From Chitinispirillales bacterium ANBcel5 (GTDB lineage: Bacteria > Fibrobacterota > Chitinivibrionia > Chitinivibrionales > Chitinispirillaceae), in the NCBI GenBank assembly GCA_029688955.1, contig JARUKZ010000027.1, positions 1-58,840 of the forward strand: a stretch of 58,840 bases of DNA, written 5' to 3'. The notes under the pieces were generated by a model. It was not told the origin of the DNA. It did not search any database and worked only from the letters and a program-made list of their open reading frames with translations. Shown in pieces: positions 28,566 through 38,577 of the stretch; the stretch's first letter is position 1; the number at the start of each line of letters is the position of its first letter. The position numbers were made by a program, and so were the translations under genes.

Positions 28566-29884
28566 GAAAGGCGATGGTAATTGCAATACTGTCTCTTCTG
28601 TGCATTGCCTCTGTCAGCACTTCAGGTGAAAACCGGGTGATGACCCTTGAAAAGTGCATAGAACAGGCGCTTCAGTCCAACTTTAACCTAAAGGCAGCCA
28701 GAGAGAAAGTAACCGAAACCGAAGCTGGGGTTCGGGAAGCGCTTGCAGGTTACATGCCTCAGGTAAGTACCTCGGCCAGTTATACACGCCTTATAAACGA
28801 ACCTGATGTTCCTGATCTCCCCTTACCAGCAGACCAGCAATTTTCTTTGCCTGGCTTTGATGTGGAAAGAAACATCTATAACGCCTCAGTCACTGTTAAC
28901 CAACCCCTTTTTACCGGCGGCAGGACAAGAGCTGGTCATCAGATGGCAAAAGAGGCTACCAATGCAGCGGATAACGAAAGGATCGCCACCGAAAAAGAGC
29001 TTATAAAAGATGTTACCCAGGCTTATTACACAGTACTGTCTTCAAGAAGAAGTCTTGAAGCTATCGACAGCTCCATTACTCTTCTTGAGCAGCTTGTAAC
29101 AGATTTAAAAAACGGTGTTGAAGTGGGGATGCGTGGAGAGCACGAGCTACTTCAGGCACAGGTACAGCTTTCCAATCAACAACTTACACGAAGACAGGCA
29201 CAGAGTGGAGCCGATGCTGCAACCGGATTTCTCGCAAATCTTATGGGCTTACCAATAGATAAAGAGTTGCTGCTTGATGATGATATTCCATCTCCTTCGG
29301 GATTTGAGATGCCTGAATTAGAAGATCTTAAACGAAGCGTACGAAGAGACAATCCTGGGATCAAAGCTTTGGAAAACCAATTGTCTGTGATAGAGAATCA
29401 AAAGAGGATTATTCGGTCTCAAAATCTTCCCAATATTTTTGCTTCAGGATCTTACTCTGGCGATAAAGGTGGTTCTTCACTGGGGGATGGTTGGGATGAT
29501 AACTGGACCGTTTCTCTTGCCCTGCAATGGAACATTTTTGACGGCGGTGCCGTTCGTCAGCAGCAAAGACAGGCACAGTCTCAATACACCCAACTGTGCC
29601 ATAGACTTGATTATTTGCGAAGTATGATGGAATATCAGGTTAGAACAGAGTACATGGCGTTGCAGGACGCCTACGAGGCCATTGCAATCAGCCAAAAGGG
29701 GCTCGAACAGTCACGACGCTCCTATGAAGTTACTTATGATAAGTTTCATCAGGGAGTCGTTCCCAACAGTGAACTTTTAAACGCCCAGAATTCGCGTCTT
29801 CAATCTGAAATAGCCTATTATACTGCTCTGAGTGACTTTTACTCAAAGCTTGCAGATCTTGAATATTTGGTAACATTAGATTAA
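28562..29884 (+). CDS. TolC-type outer-membrane efflux protein
   Basis: A 440-residue outer-membrane factor: signal peptide (1-22), the opening LEKCIEQALQSNFNLKAARE, two long helical hairpin repeats, and late Asn/Gly-rich strands. It would form the exit duct of the tripartite pump encoded by the next two genes. It is coupled to the TetR gene by an ATGA overlap and preceded by GGAGG. Confidence 0.92.
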   Translation: MRKAMVIAILSLLCIASVSTSGENRVMTLEKCIEQALQSNFNLKAAREKVTETEAGVREALAGYMPQVSTSASYTRLINEPDVPDLPLPADQQFSLPGFDVERNIYNASVTVNQPLFTGGRTRAGHQMAKEATNAADNERIATEKELIKDVTQAYYTVLSSRRSLEAIDSSITLLEQLVTDLKNGVEVGMRGEHELLQAQVQLSNQQLTRRQAQSGADAATGFLANLMGLPIDKELLLDDDIPSPSGFEMPELEDLKRSVRRDNPGIKALENQLSVIENQKRIIRSQNLPNIFASGSYSGDKGGSSLGDGWDDNWTVSLALQWNIFDGGAVRQQQRQAQSQYTQLCHRLDYLRSMMEYQVRTEYMALQDAYEAIAISQKGLEQSRRSYEVTYDKFHQGVVPNSELLNAQNSRLQSEIAYYTALSDFYSKLADLEYLVTLD

Positions 29885-29903
29885 AAAGAAAGGAAGGAGT
29901 AAT

Positions 29904-30989
29904 ATGCTTACGAGTAAAGTTGCTTCTCAATTAAAAAGAGCAGTTGTCATACCCGCTGTGTTATTGTTGAGTTTGGTTGCAACAGGCTGCTTTAAGCAGG
30001 AAAGTGAAGAATCAGCTGAAGCGCAGCACGAAGTGATCAATTTGCCCGTTAGAGCTTCAGTTGCTCAAAAGCGGGATATCTCTCAGCGGCTAAGGTTTTC
30101 CGGAAATATAGATGCATCCAGAAGGCTTTCGGTTGCTCCCGCTTCACCGGGAAGGATCAACAGAATTTATGTAGAGGAAGGGCAGAATGTACGACAGGGC
30201 CAGCTTCTGGTTAAAATGGATGATCACCAGCTCCAGCAATCTGCTGCTAACCTTAATCAGCTTAAAAGTGATTACGAAAGAATCAAAACCCTTAAAGAGC
30301 GGGGAAGTACAACACAACAGGCCTATGATCAAATGAAAGCTGCTTACGAATCGGCAAAAGCGGGGCATTCACTTTTACAGACCTCTGTTGAGCTTAGGGC
30401 TCCTTATGCGGGCACGATCATCGGTAAGAACTTCAATGATGGTGAAATTTACAATGCTCAACTGGGATCCATTGTCCAACTGGCTCAACTTGGAAGAATG
30501 CAAATAGAAATCATGGTACCTGAAAGAGAATTTATTCTGCTCAGCCCCGGTCAAACCGCTTTGGTTAGTGTTGATGCCTTTCGCGATACCACCTTCAGGG
30601 GAACTATACACACTGTTAACCCCTCACTGAATCCCGTAAGCAGAACTTCAAGGGTTACAGTACAGATAGACAATCCCGACAGGTTACTTAAACCCGGTAT
30701 GTTTGCCAGGGTCGAAATACTGACCGGCACTAAGGAGAACACTCTTGCGGTTCCAACAGCTGCAATTGTAGACCGAGATGGAGAATCCTTTGTTTTTACT
30801 GTGGAGGACTCAGAGGCTCCTTTTGAAACTAAGCCTTCATTGGTCCCGGTGTCTACAGGGTTTATTACCGAAGACTATGCTGAAATTACCTCTGGCATTG
30901 ATGAGGGAATGGTTGTACTCACCGAAAATAATGTCAGTCTTACAGAAAATACATCAATCAGAGTCCTTTCGATTGACGTAAAGGAGTAA
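29904..30989 (+). CDS. RND efflux periplasmic adaptor (membrane-fusion lipoprotein)
   Basis: A 361-residue adaptor with a lipoprotein signal (VATGC, Cys29), a lipoyl-type hairpin split around a coiled coil (RINRIYVEEGQNVRQGQLL ... LRAPYAGTI), a beta-barrel, and a membrane-proximal domain. It links the RND permease to the TolC-type duct. AAGGAGG-like sequence precedes the ATG, and the permease gene starts seven bases after its stop. Confidence 0.93.
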   Translation: MLTSKVASQLKRAVVIPAVLLLSLVATGCFKQESEESAEAQHEVINLPVRASVAQKRDISQRLRFSGNIDASRRLSVAPASPGRINRIYVEEGQNVRQGQLLVKMDDHQLQQSAANLNQLKSDYERIKTLKERGSTTQQAYDQMKAAYESAKAGHSLLQTSVELRAPYAGTIIGKNFNDGEIYNAQLGSIVQLAQLGRMQIEIMVPEREFILLSPGQTALVSVDAFRDTTFRGTIHTVNPSLNPVSRTSRVTVQIDNPDRLLKPGMFARVEILTGTKENTLAVPTAAIVDRDGESFVFTVEDSEAPFETKPSLVPVSTGFITEDYAEITSGIDEGMVVLTENNVSLTENTSIRVLSIDVKE

Positions 30990-30996
30990 GGGTACT

Positions 30997-33900
30997 ATGA
31001 ATTTATCTAAATTTTCTGTTACACGGCGTGTAACTATAAGCATGCTGATCTGTATCATTATCCTCTTTGGCTTTATCTCTTTTAACAGGCTTGGATTGGA
31101 TATGATGCCCGATCTTGAATTCCCCATCATAACTATTTCCACCAGCTATGAAGGTGCTGCTGCCGAAGATGTGGAAGAACTGGTAACCCGTCCAATTGAA
31201 CAGGCCGTGTCCAGTATCAGCGGACTTGAAGACCTTACCTCTACCTCTTCTGGAGGACTTTCGGTTGTAAGAGCACGATTTGAGTGGGGCACCAATCTGG
31301 ACTTTGCAGGTCAGGACATCAGGGAAAACATTGCCAGAATCACAACATTTCTTCCCGATGATGTGTCTGATCCCGTTGTGTTTAAAATGGATATGTCACA
31401 GTTTCCTATTGTACTCTATGGCGTATCGGGTATGTCTAATACTTCCGAATTACGGTATTATCTGGAAAACACCGTCTCTCCCAGGCTCGAAAGGCTTGAA
31501 GGTGTTGCTGCTGTTCATGTTGGGGGTGGCTTAACCAGAGAAATAAATGTCTTTCTCAATAAAACCCGAATGGATCAGTACCGCGTAGGTACAGAAGCTG
31601 TAATAGGTGCATTGAGAGCAGCTAATTTAAATGTATCGAGCGGACATGTGGATGCGGGACATCAGGAATTCCTGGTCCGAACAATGGGGGAATTTCCCGA
31701 CCTTGAAAGTATCGGCAACACAGTCATTACTACCATTAACGGGGCTCCTTTAAGAATCAATGACATCGGAAGAGTTGAGGATACCTTTGAAGAGCGTCGC
31801 AACTACATGAGAATCAATGGCCGGGATGGTGTTGTGCTCATGATTACAAAGCAAAGCGGAGCAAACACTCTGGATGCTGTTTTGAATATCAGGGAACAGC
31901 TTGAAGAAATGTCTTCCATAATGCCTCCCGATATTGAGTTCATGACCATTTTCGACCAGGGTGAAAGTATAGAAATCGTTACCGGGAATACCGCTGTGTC
32001 TGCATTAATCGGAGCGTTACTTGCAATTTTTATGCTCTGGCTCTTTCTCAAAAACTGGCGCCCGACGGTGGTTATTACCATCGCAATTCCTATCTCTATT
32101 GTAACGACCTTTATTGGAATGTATGCAATGGGCTATACATTTAATGTTATAACCATTGGAGGTTTTGCCCTTGCGGTAGGTATGCTGGTCGACAATGCTG
32201 TTGTGGTAATCGAAAATATCTACCGTCACCTGGAGGAGGGGTTGCACAGAAATGATGCATCGATCACCGGGGCAAATGAAGTGACGATGGCAATCACAGC
32301 CTCAACGCTCACTACTGTGGCTGTTTTTATTCCTCTGGCGCTTTCGGGCGGTTTTGCAGGCAGAATCGCGCAACCACTTGCTTTAACCGTGGTGGCTGGT
32401 CTCGTTGCCTCTCTTTTTGTGGCCGTAACTATTATTCCAATGCTTGCATCTGTTTTGTTTAAAAAGAGAACACGTAATGTAGAAACGGTTGAAGCTCATG
32501 GAGGAAAATTTTTTCACTCCTTTCAAAACAAATATGAAAACGCTCTGGGTTGGGCATTAAAGCACTGGTATGTGGTAGTGATAGTGCTGGCAGGATTAAT
32601 GGTAGCCAGTGGCATAACCGCAACAACCGTGGGTGGTGAGTTTATGCCTTCCGATGATGATGGTATGGGTCAGGTTACCATAAATTTACCGGTAGGTACT
32701 AATCTTCAGGAAACAAACCGTTTGCTGAGTGCTATTGAAGAAAAAGCGCTCGCTATTCCCGAAATCGAAGGAGTTGCCGCGATGGTGGGGCGAATGGGGG
32801 GCCGGGGTGGTGGTCCATCCGATGTGAATGAAGGACAGTTGTTTTTTCGCCTGGTACCCTTCTCACAAAGGGAACGATCAACTGAACAGGTGGTTAATGA
32901 GCTGCGCCAGTCTATACCTGAACTGAATGATGTGGTGATTGAATTTCCTGAAGGTAACATGATGGGCGGGGCTTCCCATCCCATCGAAATAAAATTCTTC
33001 GGAAATGATCTGGAGCAACTGAAGCAATTCGCCGATTCCACTCAGGCACTGTTATCCTCAATGGAGGGCCTGCACGATGTTAATATCTCAATGCGTGAAG
33101 GAAAACCAGAGCTGAGAATCTATCCCGACAGAGACAGAGCTGCTTTGATGGGTTTTTCCATGGCAGAGATTGGAACGGGCATACAGCAGGCAAATCTTGG
33201 ACAGGTAGCCTCACGGTTCCGTGAAGCCGGTGAGGAGTACGACATCCGAATCCGACTGGATGAAGCAGACCGCAATACCCGCCAGGATATCGCCTCTATT
33301 CCAATAATCTCACGAGAAGGGATAGTAACACAGGTTGGAAATATCGGTGATATCAAAATTGACCGGGGGCCTATAGCGATAAGCCGCGAAAACAGGGTAA
33401 GAAGAGTCTCAGTCACAGCAAACACTACGGACCGGGATATACAGTCTCGTGTTGATGAGATCCGCAGTGAGATGGCTGGGATGGAAGCCTCGATGCCCTT
33501 TGGATATTTCGTGGAATATGGCGGCTCTTACCAGGATATGAATGATACCTTTGCTGATCTTGCCCTGGCTTTTCTGGTGGCGGTGATTCTTATCTACATG
33601 GTCATGGCTGCACAGTTTGAAAGCTTCTCTCAGCCCTTTATTGTGATGTTTACCGTTCCGCTGTCGCTTATAGGCGTTATCTTCGGACTACGAATAATGG
33701 GCCACCCACTGTCGGTGCCGGCATTCATGGGGGTCATTGTGCTGGCTGGAATAGTGGTGAACAACGGAATCGTGATGATCACCTACATAAACCAGCTGCG
33801 TGAAAGAGGTATGCAGAAAACGGATGCCATTGTTAAGGCTGCGGGGATAAGGTTACGGCCGATTCTTATCACATCCCTGACCACTATCTTTGGAATTCTT

Positions 33901-34083
33901 CCTATGGCGGTCACACAGCGTCAAGGGTCTGAAATGCAGGGGCCGATGGGTACAGCAGTAGCCTTTGGGCTATTCTCGGCTACATTTCTCACTCTTTTTG
34001 TTGTGCCTGTTATCTATAGCGGAGTCGACAGGTTTTCCAAATTCCTTCTAAAAGGGGTAAAAAGAGTTGTTTTAGGAGAGTGA
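30997..34083 (+). CDS. RND-family efflux permease (AcrB/MdtB-like)
   Basis: A 1028-residue inner-membrane proton-driven pump with the typical layout: TM1, a large periplasmic domain, TM2-7, a second periplasmic domain, TM8-12. TM4 carries GMLVDNAVVVIENI, which includes an acidic proton-relay residue. The protein resembles the hydrophobe/amphiphile efflux branch rather than the heavy-metal branch. With the upstream adaptor and outer-membrane factor it completes a tripartite exporter; substrate unknown. A Gly-rich loop (near 600, MVGRMGGRGGG) is unusual. Confidence 0.95.
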   Translation: MNLSKFSVTRRVTISMLICIIILFGFISFNRLGLDMMPDLEFPIITISTSYEGAAAEDVEELVTRPIEQAVSSISGLEDLTSTSSGGLSVVRARFEWGTNLDFAGQDIRENIARITTFLPDDVSDPVVFKMDMSQFPIVLYGVSGMSNTSELRYYLENTVSPRLERLEGVAAVHVGGGLTREINVFLNKTRMDQYRVGTEAVIGALRAANLNVSSGHVDAGHQEFLVRTMGEFPDLESIGNTVITTINGAPLRINDIGRVEDTFEERRNYMRINGRDGVVLMITKQSGANTLDAVLNIREQLEEMSSIMPPDIEFMTIFDQGESIEIVTGNTAVSALIGALLAIFMLWLFLKNWRPTVVITIAIPISIVTTFIGMYAMGYTFNVITIGGFALAVGMLVDNAVVVIENIYRHLEEGLHRNDASITGANEVTMAITASTLTTVAVFIPLALSGGFAGRIAQPLALTVVAGLVASLFVAVTIIPMLASVLFKKRTRNVETVEAHGGKFFHSFQNKYENALGWALKHWYVVVIVLAGLMVASGITATTVGGEFMPSDDDGMGQVTINLPVGTNLQETNRLLSAIEEKALAIPEIEGVAAMVGRMGGRGGGPSDVNEGQLFFRLVPFSQRERSTEQVVNELRQSIPELNDVVIEFPEGNMMGGASHPIEIKFFGNDLEQLKQFADSTQALLSSMEGLHDVNISMREGKPELRIYPDRDRAALMGFSMAEIGTGIQQANLGQVASRFREAGEEYDIRIRLDEADRNTRQDIASIPIISREGIVTQVGNIGDIKIDRGPIAISRENRVRRVSVTANTTDRDIQSRVDEIRSEMAGMEASMPFGYFVEYGGSYQDMNDTFADLALAFLVAVILIYMVMAAQFESFSQPFIVMFTVPLSLIGVIFGLRIMGHPLSVPAFMGVIVLAGIVVNNGIVMITYINQLRERGMQKTDAIVKAAGIRLRPILITSLTTIFGILPMAVTQRQGSEMQGPMGTAVAFGLFSATFLTLFVVPVIYSGVDRFSKFLLKGVKRVVLGE

Positions 34084-34172
34084 TTTCACTCTCCCTTCCT
34101 GCATGATGCAGCGATTTTTGCTTTTCTATCTTCTGTTGTCTTTAGATACCCTTTCCCAACCGGGAGATAGTT

Positions 34173-35000
34173 ATGAAATCGCTGCACATTTTTTGTATCA
34201 TTCCACTGGTATTAATTGTTTTTGCATTTGCCGAAAACGGATCGATTATTCGGTTTGGCTCCGATATTTCAGTGCCCCGGGGAGAAGAGGTCAGGGATGC
34301 TGTAGCTATTGGGGGGAATGTTGAGGTGGCAGGTACAGTAAAAAATGATGCTGTAGCAATTGGCGGCTCTGTTACTTTGCACCAGGGAGCAGATGTGAAT
34401 GGAAATGTAGTGTCTATAGCCGGCACCATTACCCAGGCAGAAGGTGCTATCGTTGGTGGAGACGTGGTAGAGATCACCGGGCCCTGGGAGATGGTTCCAC
34501 CTGAAACGCTGTTTCAGATCCTGGTTGGTGCAAGGATAGCCATGTTTGTAGCTCTCCTTGTGCTTTTACTCCTTATAGTCGCTCTTCTGCCCGATCAAAT
34601 CACCTCACTCGCTTCGGTAATTAAAACCGAACCGGCAAAAACCGTTCTGTGGGGAATAATCGCTACTGTTGCAATTGTTCCGGTCATTATTCTTCTGGCG
34701 ATTTCGGTTATTGGGATTTTTGTAATCCCGTTTTTCATCCTTGCAGTAGTAATAGCCTTTTTTGTGGGCTACATAGCGGTATCTGTTTTTGTGGGTGATG
34801 CTCTTTTGAGGGCAATGCAAAAACCAGATGTCCCTGTAATCTGGAAAGGTCTTTTAGGGTATATCGTTTTGGGAGTTGTGGGGTGGATCCCTGTGCTGGG
34901 CTGGCTGGTAAGCTCTGTAGCATCGGTTCTGGGTATTGGTGCGGTACTTGAACTGCTGATTCGATCACGAGCCGGTAAGGTAAAAAACACCAACTCCTGA
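34173..35000 (+). CDS. Polymer-forming-like membrane protein
   Basis: A 275-residue protein: signal peptide (1-20); a short beta-helix-like section (about 25-105) with repeats of the form DAVAIGGNVEV / GNVVSIAGTI, as in bactofilin-like polymer-forming domains; then about five to six membrane helices (115-265). GGGAG precedes the ATG. It trails the RND operon by 90 bases and may be its last gene. It probably organises or seals the envelope; no characterised homologue comes to mind. Confidence 0.7.
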   Translation: MKSLHIFCIIPLVLIVFAFAENGSIIRFGSDISVPRGEEVRDAVAIGGNVEVAGTVKNDAVAIGGSVTLHQGADVNGNVVSIAGTITQAEGAIVGGDVVEITGPWEMVPPETLFQILVGARIAMFVALLVLLLLIVALLPDQITSLASVIKTEPAKTVLWGIIATVAIVPVIILLAISVIGIFVIPFFILAVVIAFFVGYIAVSVFVGDALLRAMQKPDVPVIWKGLLGYIVLGVVGWIPVLGWLVSSVASVLGIGAVLELLIRSRAGKVKNTNS

Positions 35001-35008
35001 TTGAAAAA

Positions 35009-35037
35009 GAGGTGTCACACATCTTTAGTGACACCTC
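35009..35037. terminator. Hairpin terminator after the efflux operon
   Basis: A perfect 10-bp stem (GAGGTGTCAC and complement) with a 9-base loop. Read on the minus strand it is followed by a T5 run; on the plus strand the tail is poor (AAATCAC). It may work in both directions, with the better tail for transcripts coming from the right. Confidence 0.6.
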
Positions 35038-35228
35038 AAATCACTACTGTCCACAGAGGTTCTTAATCAGTTATAACACCTCTGCTTTTTATTCGATTAT
35101 GTGCTTTTTCTTCTTCATTACAAACCGACCTTTTCTTTTTATTTACTCTTCATGATGAGAACGAACGCATGAAGGGGTAGCCGAAAATTCCGGCGTAGAG
35201 GATATAAGTTATGATTAAAGCATTCTAC

Positions 35229-35380
35229 AAAGCTAATCGCGGATCGTTTACCCTTTGTTCGCCCTTCGCAGTAAGTCTGCTACGGAGAACGGGCGTTCTT
35301 TCCTTTTTTCCTCTCTGCGTCTTTAACTCTGCGTTCTCTGCTTTAAATCATTCTTTTAGCTTTTTCCTATCCGCTCAACT
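35229..35380 (+). repeat. Dispersed ~155-bp repeat, copy 1
   Basis: Shares with copy 2 (35545-35703) a string of matching blocks in the same order: AAGCTAAT, CCCTTCGCAGTA-GTCTGCTACGG, CTCTCTGCGTCTT-AACTCTGCG and AATCATTCTTTTAGCTTTTTCC. Together they fill most of the gene-free stretch 35040-35838. I see no gene in it. Confidence 0.75.
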
Positions 35381-35544
35381 CTATCTATCAGGGTAGTTAT
35401 AAAACTCATACTATCAATCAAGGCATAAATGTATTTCTGGTCATAGAAAAAATTGTTAAAACGCTGAGAACGCAAAGGGCGCAGACGAAAACGCTTCGCG
35501 TTTAGATAAACTCTTTCCATTCAGTTGTAATTAAGACATTTTTC

Positions 35545-35703
35545 AAGCTAATTGCTGAGCGTTTACACGCAGTTCACCCTTCGCAGTAGTCTGCTACGGA
35601 CAACGGGCTCCCATTCCTCTTTTTCCTCTCTGCGTCTTCAACTCTGCGTTCTCTGCGACCTCTGCGTTTAAATCATTCTTTTAGCTTTTTCCATCCTCTC
35701 CAC
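35545..35703 (+). repeat. Dispersed ~155-bp repeat, copy 2
   Basis: Second direct copy of the element at 35229. A 29-bp segment of it (35572-35600) recurs exactly, inverted, at 41266-41294. Further CTCTGCG-rich sequence (35720-35780) follows. Confidence 0.75.
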
Positions 35704-35838
35704 CCTTTCTAACTGTTACTCTTTTCTCTCTGCGTTTTTTACCTTCGCGTTCTCTGCGCCTCTGCGTTTTAATATTCTCTTCTACTCTATATAGGTAGTC
35801 CCTGCGGGCAAGGGTTCCTTTATCGTGCATAGTTCAAT

Positions 35839-36063
35839 CTATACCGACACCACTTCCCGAACTTCCGCAATATGCTCTTTCAGTTTCCGCTCGATGCCAT
35901 TTTTAAGAGTCATTTGTGACATAGGACATCCTCCGCACGCTCCCGAAAGTCTCACTTTAACCAATCCGTCTTCTGATGTATCCACCAGTTCAACATCACC
36001 GCCGTCTGCTTGAAGATAGGGTCTGATTAACTGTAATATCGCATCTACTTCATCTCTAAACAT
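35839..36063 (-). CDS. NifU-like iron-sulfur scaffold (C-terminal domain type)
   Basis: A 74-residue stand-alone NifU C-terminal domain with the cluster-binding CxxC at Cys43/Cys46 (GACGGCPMS) and the typical IRPYLQADGGDVEL opening. It probably assembles or carries an Fe-S cluster for delivery to target proteins. GGAGC precedes the ATG. No other Fe-S assembly gene is adjacent. Confidence 0.92.
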   Translation of the reverse strand: MFRDEVDAILQLIRPYLQADGGDVELVDTSEDGLVKVRLSGACGGCPMSQMTLKNGIERKLKEHIAEVREVVSV

Positions 36064-36222
36064 AATTGCTCCTTTTTTTACTTTCCTTACCCTACGCCCG
36101 GCCCTCTCGTGTGAGTTTTAAAAAACCCTGCCGGCAGATATGATCAAAACACGGCAAAACCGCATCATCGTCAAACTTTAAGGCTCTATAGCTGGACCTG
36201 GCATAGGAAGTATCTCCTATTT

Positions 36223-36238
36223 AGGTATTGAAATACCT
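36223..36238. promoter_or_regulatory. Palindrome AGGTATT-GA-AATACCT upstream of the cellulase
   Basis: Perfect 7-bp arms with a 2-base centre, ~200 bases upstream of the GH5 gene in a 370-base gene-free gap. Two short GG-ACCTGG repeats flank it (near 36193 and 36256). It could be an operator; nothing shows which protein binds. Confidence 0.3.
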
Positions 36239-36435
36239 CTTTATCTATTACTACCACCTGGACCTGGTTTTATTGCATTGGTTTATAAATTCATTCAGAA
36301 GCAAGGGCAAATAAGCTTCCGTTTCAGCAGAGAAAACGTTGGCCTGTCCTCAGTTGTCCACATTGTGTTTGAATCAATAACTATATTTAGAGTACAGATT
36401 TATAATGCTAACACAACCAAAAGGAGGCATTTTTG

Positions 36436-38118
36436 ATGGTTAAACGTTTAATGTTGTTGAGTTGTTTACTGATTTCGACCCTTACGTTCTCTGTTTTTGC
36501 ATTCACAGAAACGCCGGTGGAGCTTAATGGTGCTCTTCGTGTTGATGGCAACAGGATTGTTGGTGAACATGGAGAACCGGTCCAGTTGAAGGGGATGAGT
36601 TTATACTGGTCGATCTGGGGTCCGCAGAAATATTATAACCCACGAGTGGTCAACTGGTTGGTTGAAGACTGGCGAATCGATGTAATCAGAACAGCAATGG
36701 CGGTTGAAAAAAATCTCACCGGCGAAGATGTGGGCTGGATATACAACCGGGAAAACCAAACCCATCTGGTAGAAACGGTCATTGAAGCAGCCATAGAAAA
36801 CGGAATTTATGTTATTGTGGACTGGCATACTCATGAAATCCACACGGAAGCTGCTAAGGAGTTTTTCTCACACATGGCAGAAAAATATGGCAATACTCCC
36901 AATCTCATCTGGGAAATTTTCAATGAACCGGTCGACCAGAGTTGGGAAGAGATCGCGGAGTATTCTGAAGAGGTGATAAGTGCTATCAGGGAGCATTGTG
37001 ATAATCTGGTGATTGCAGGAACAAGGACATGGAGTCAGCGCGTTGATGAACCGGCAGCTAATCCTCTTTCCGATGATAATACCGCCTATGCTCTGCATTT
37101 TTATGCCGGATCACATGGTCAGTCTCTAAGGGACGTTGCAGAGCAGGCAATGGATGATGGGATTGCGCTGTTTATCACTGAATGGGGTACATCACATGCA
37201 GATGGGGGACGAAAACATGACCGTAACGTGTACAAGGCCGAAGCTGATGAGTGGATTATCTGGGCGTTGGAGCACGATTTGAGTATGGCAAACTGGTCAT
37301 TGGGTGATATCGATGAGGCTTCGGCGGCACTTAGACCGGGGGCATCTCCCAGAGGACGCTGGAGACCCGGAAGACATCTGACCGAATCGGGAAAGTTTGT
37401 TCGCCAATGGATAAGAGATATCAATACAGTTAAATATGATGATGGTTCCCCAAGGCTGGTTGTAGATACTGATGGACCGGGAAGTATCACCGTTTCGCCT
37501 GAAAAAGAGTATTATGATCTGGGTGAAACTGTAACGCTTACAGCCAAGCCCGATGAGAATGCTAACTTTGTAAGATGGGCTGGTTCGGTTACCGATACCG
37601 AACAATCTCTGACTGTAACAATGGATGGTCCAAAGAGGATCAGGGCCAGATTTCAGGAAGAGGTGGAGTTTCAGTCACCCGGGCTGGTAAATGGTGATTT
37701 TTCAGAAGGAAGAAAGGGCTGGACATGGTTTCTTTTTACCGATCATGATGCCGATGCTTCCTTAGATATCTCTGATAATCAGGCCAGGGTCGAGATAAAA
37801 AATAAGGGAACAAATTACTGGAATATCCAGATCTTTCAGGGAGACCTTACCCTGATGACCGGTCATACCTACAGGCTCACTTTCGATGCTTCTGCTGATG
37901 AACCAAGAGACATTCTGGTGGCTTTCAAGCATAACGAAATGCCGCATACTGAATACTATGGCGAAAAGATTTCACTCAGTCCGGAGATGACAACCTTTAC
38001 TGCAGAATTCACCATGGAAAATGATAATGATGATAATGCACGGTTAGAGTTCAATCTGGGTGAGTTGAGTGATATACCTGTAACCATATCTAATGTTAAC
38101 ATTGAAGTTGTTGAGTAG
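36436..38118 (+). CDS. GH5 endoglucanase with InlB-type repeat and CBM4/9-like module
   Basis: A 560-residue secreted cellulase. Signal peptide 1-22; GH5 barrel about 27-335 with acid/base Glu164 (WEIFNEP) and nucleophile Glu249 (ITEWGT); a divergent InlB B-repeat-like beta domain about 338-412 (GSITVSPEKEYYDLGETVTL ... W-A-G); and a C-terminal jelly-roll carbohydrate-binding module about 418-560 (NGDFSEGRKGW). It would cut internal beta-1,4 bonds in cellulose or related glucans outside the cell. The ATG at 36436 has AAGGAGG eight bases upstream; the TTG one codon earlier is less likely. It is flanked by gene-poor DNA and its own terminator, so it is monocistronic. Confidence 0.93.
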   Translation: MVKRLMLLSCLLISTLTFSVFAFTETPVELNGALRVDGNRIVGEHGEPVQLKGMSLYWSIWGPQKYYNPRVVNWLVEDWRIDVIRTAMAVEKNLTGEDVGWIYNRENQTHLVETVIEAAIENGIYVIVDWHTHEIHTEAAKEFFSHMAEKYGNTPNLIWEIFNEPVDQSWEEIAEYSEEVISAIREHCDNLVIAGTRTWSQRVDEPAANPLSDDNTAYALHFYAGSHGQSLRDVAEQAMDDGIALFITEWGTSHADGGRKHDRNVYKAEADEWIIWALEHDLSMANWSLGDIDEASAALRPGASPRGRWRPGRHLTESGKFVRQWIRDINTVKYDDGSPRLVVDTDGPGSITVSPEKEYYDLGETVTLTAKPDENANFVRWAGSVTDTEQSLTVTMDGPKRIRARFQEEVEFQSPGLVNGDFSEGRKGWTWFLFTDHDADASLDISDNQARVEIKNKGTNYWNIQIFQGDLTLMTGHTYRLTFDASADEPRDILVAFKHNEMPHTEYYGEKISLSPEMTTFTAEFTMENDNDDNARLEFNLGELSDIPVTISNVNIEVVE

Positions 38119-38152
38119 TACTGATCAAACCAACGCTACTTTAGTTGTTTTG

Positions 38153-38189
38153 AGCCCCTGCTTCTGCTTTGGAGGTGGGGGCTTTTTTT
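38153..38189 (+). terminator. Rho-independent terminator after the cellulase
   Basis: AGCCCC pairs with GGGGCT around a ~19-base loop and is followed by T6. Confidence 0.75.
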
Positions 38190-38317
38190 AATAGACCGTT
38201 TTGGGAAACAGAATATCTACATTAATGATCCTCTTTTTCAACTTTTTCTACACGCAGAATGAAGTACTCTAATTGTTGTTGAATCTAAGATGAAATTTTT
38301 CTTGTAGCATCCCGGTT

Positions 38318-38577
38318 CATGTTAAAATATCCTCATTTCTTTAACATGAAACCTTGGTCATGTTAAAAATTCCTTATTTCTTTAACATGAAAACCTGGTC
38401 ATGTTAAAAATTCCTTATTTCTTTAACATGAAAACTTGGTCATGTTAAAAATTCCTTATTTCTTTAACATGAAAACTTGGTCATGTTAAAAATTCCTTAT
38501 TTCTTTAACATGAAAACCTGGTCATGTTAAAATTTCCTTATTTCTTTAACATGAAAACTTAGTCATGTTAAAAATTC
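38318..38577. repeat. Array of 41-bp palindromic tandem repeats
   Basis: Copies start at 38318, 38359, 38400, 38441, 38482 and 38523, with a truncated seventh at 38564. Each unit begins CATGTTAAA and carries TTTAACATG 22 bases on, so every copy contains an inverted repeat with 9-bp arms. Copies 2-6 differ at only a few positions; copy 1 is more diverged. The period of 41 bases is four helical turns. There are no unique spacers, so this is not a CRISPR array. Confidence 0.92.

Noticed and set aside
34103..34324. 73-codon frame between the RND permease and the next gene
   Set aside because: It overlaps the polymer-forming gene out of frame and has no ribosome site of its own.
38318..38577. Possible CRISPR array
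   Set aside because: The units are contiguous 41-mers with no unique spacers and no cas genes nearby.
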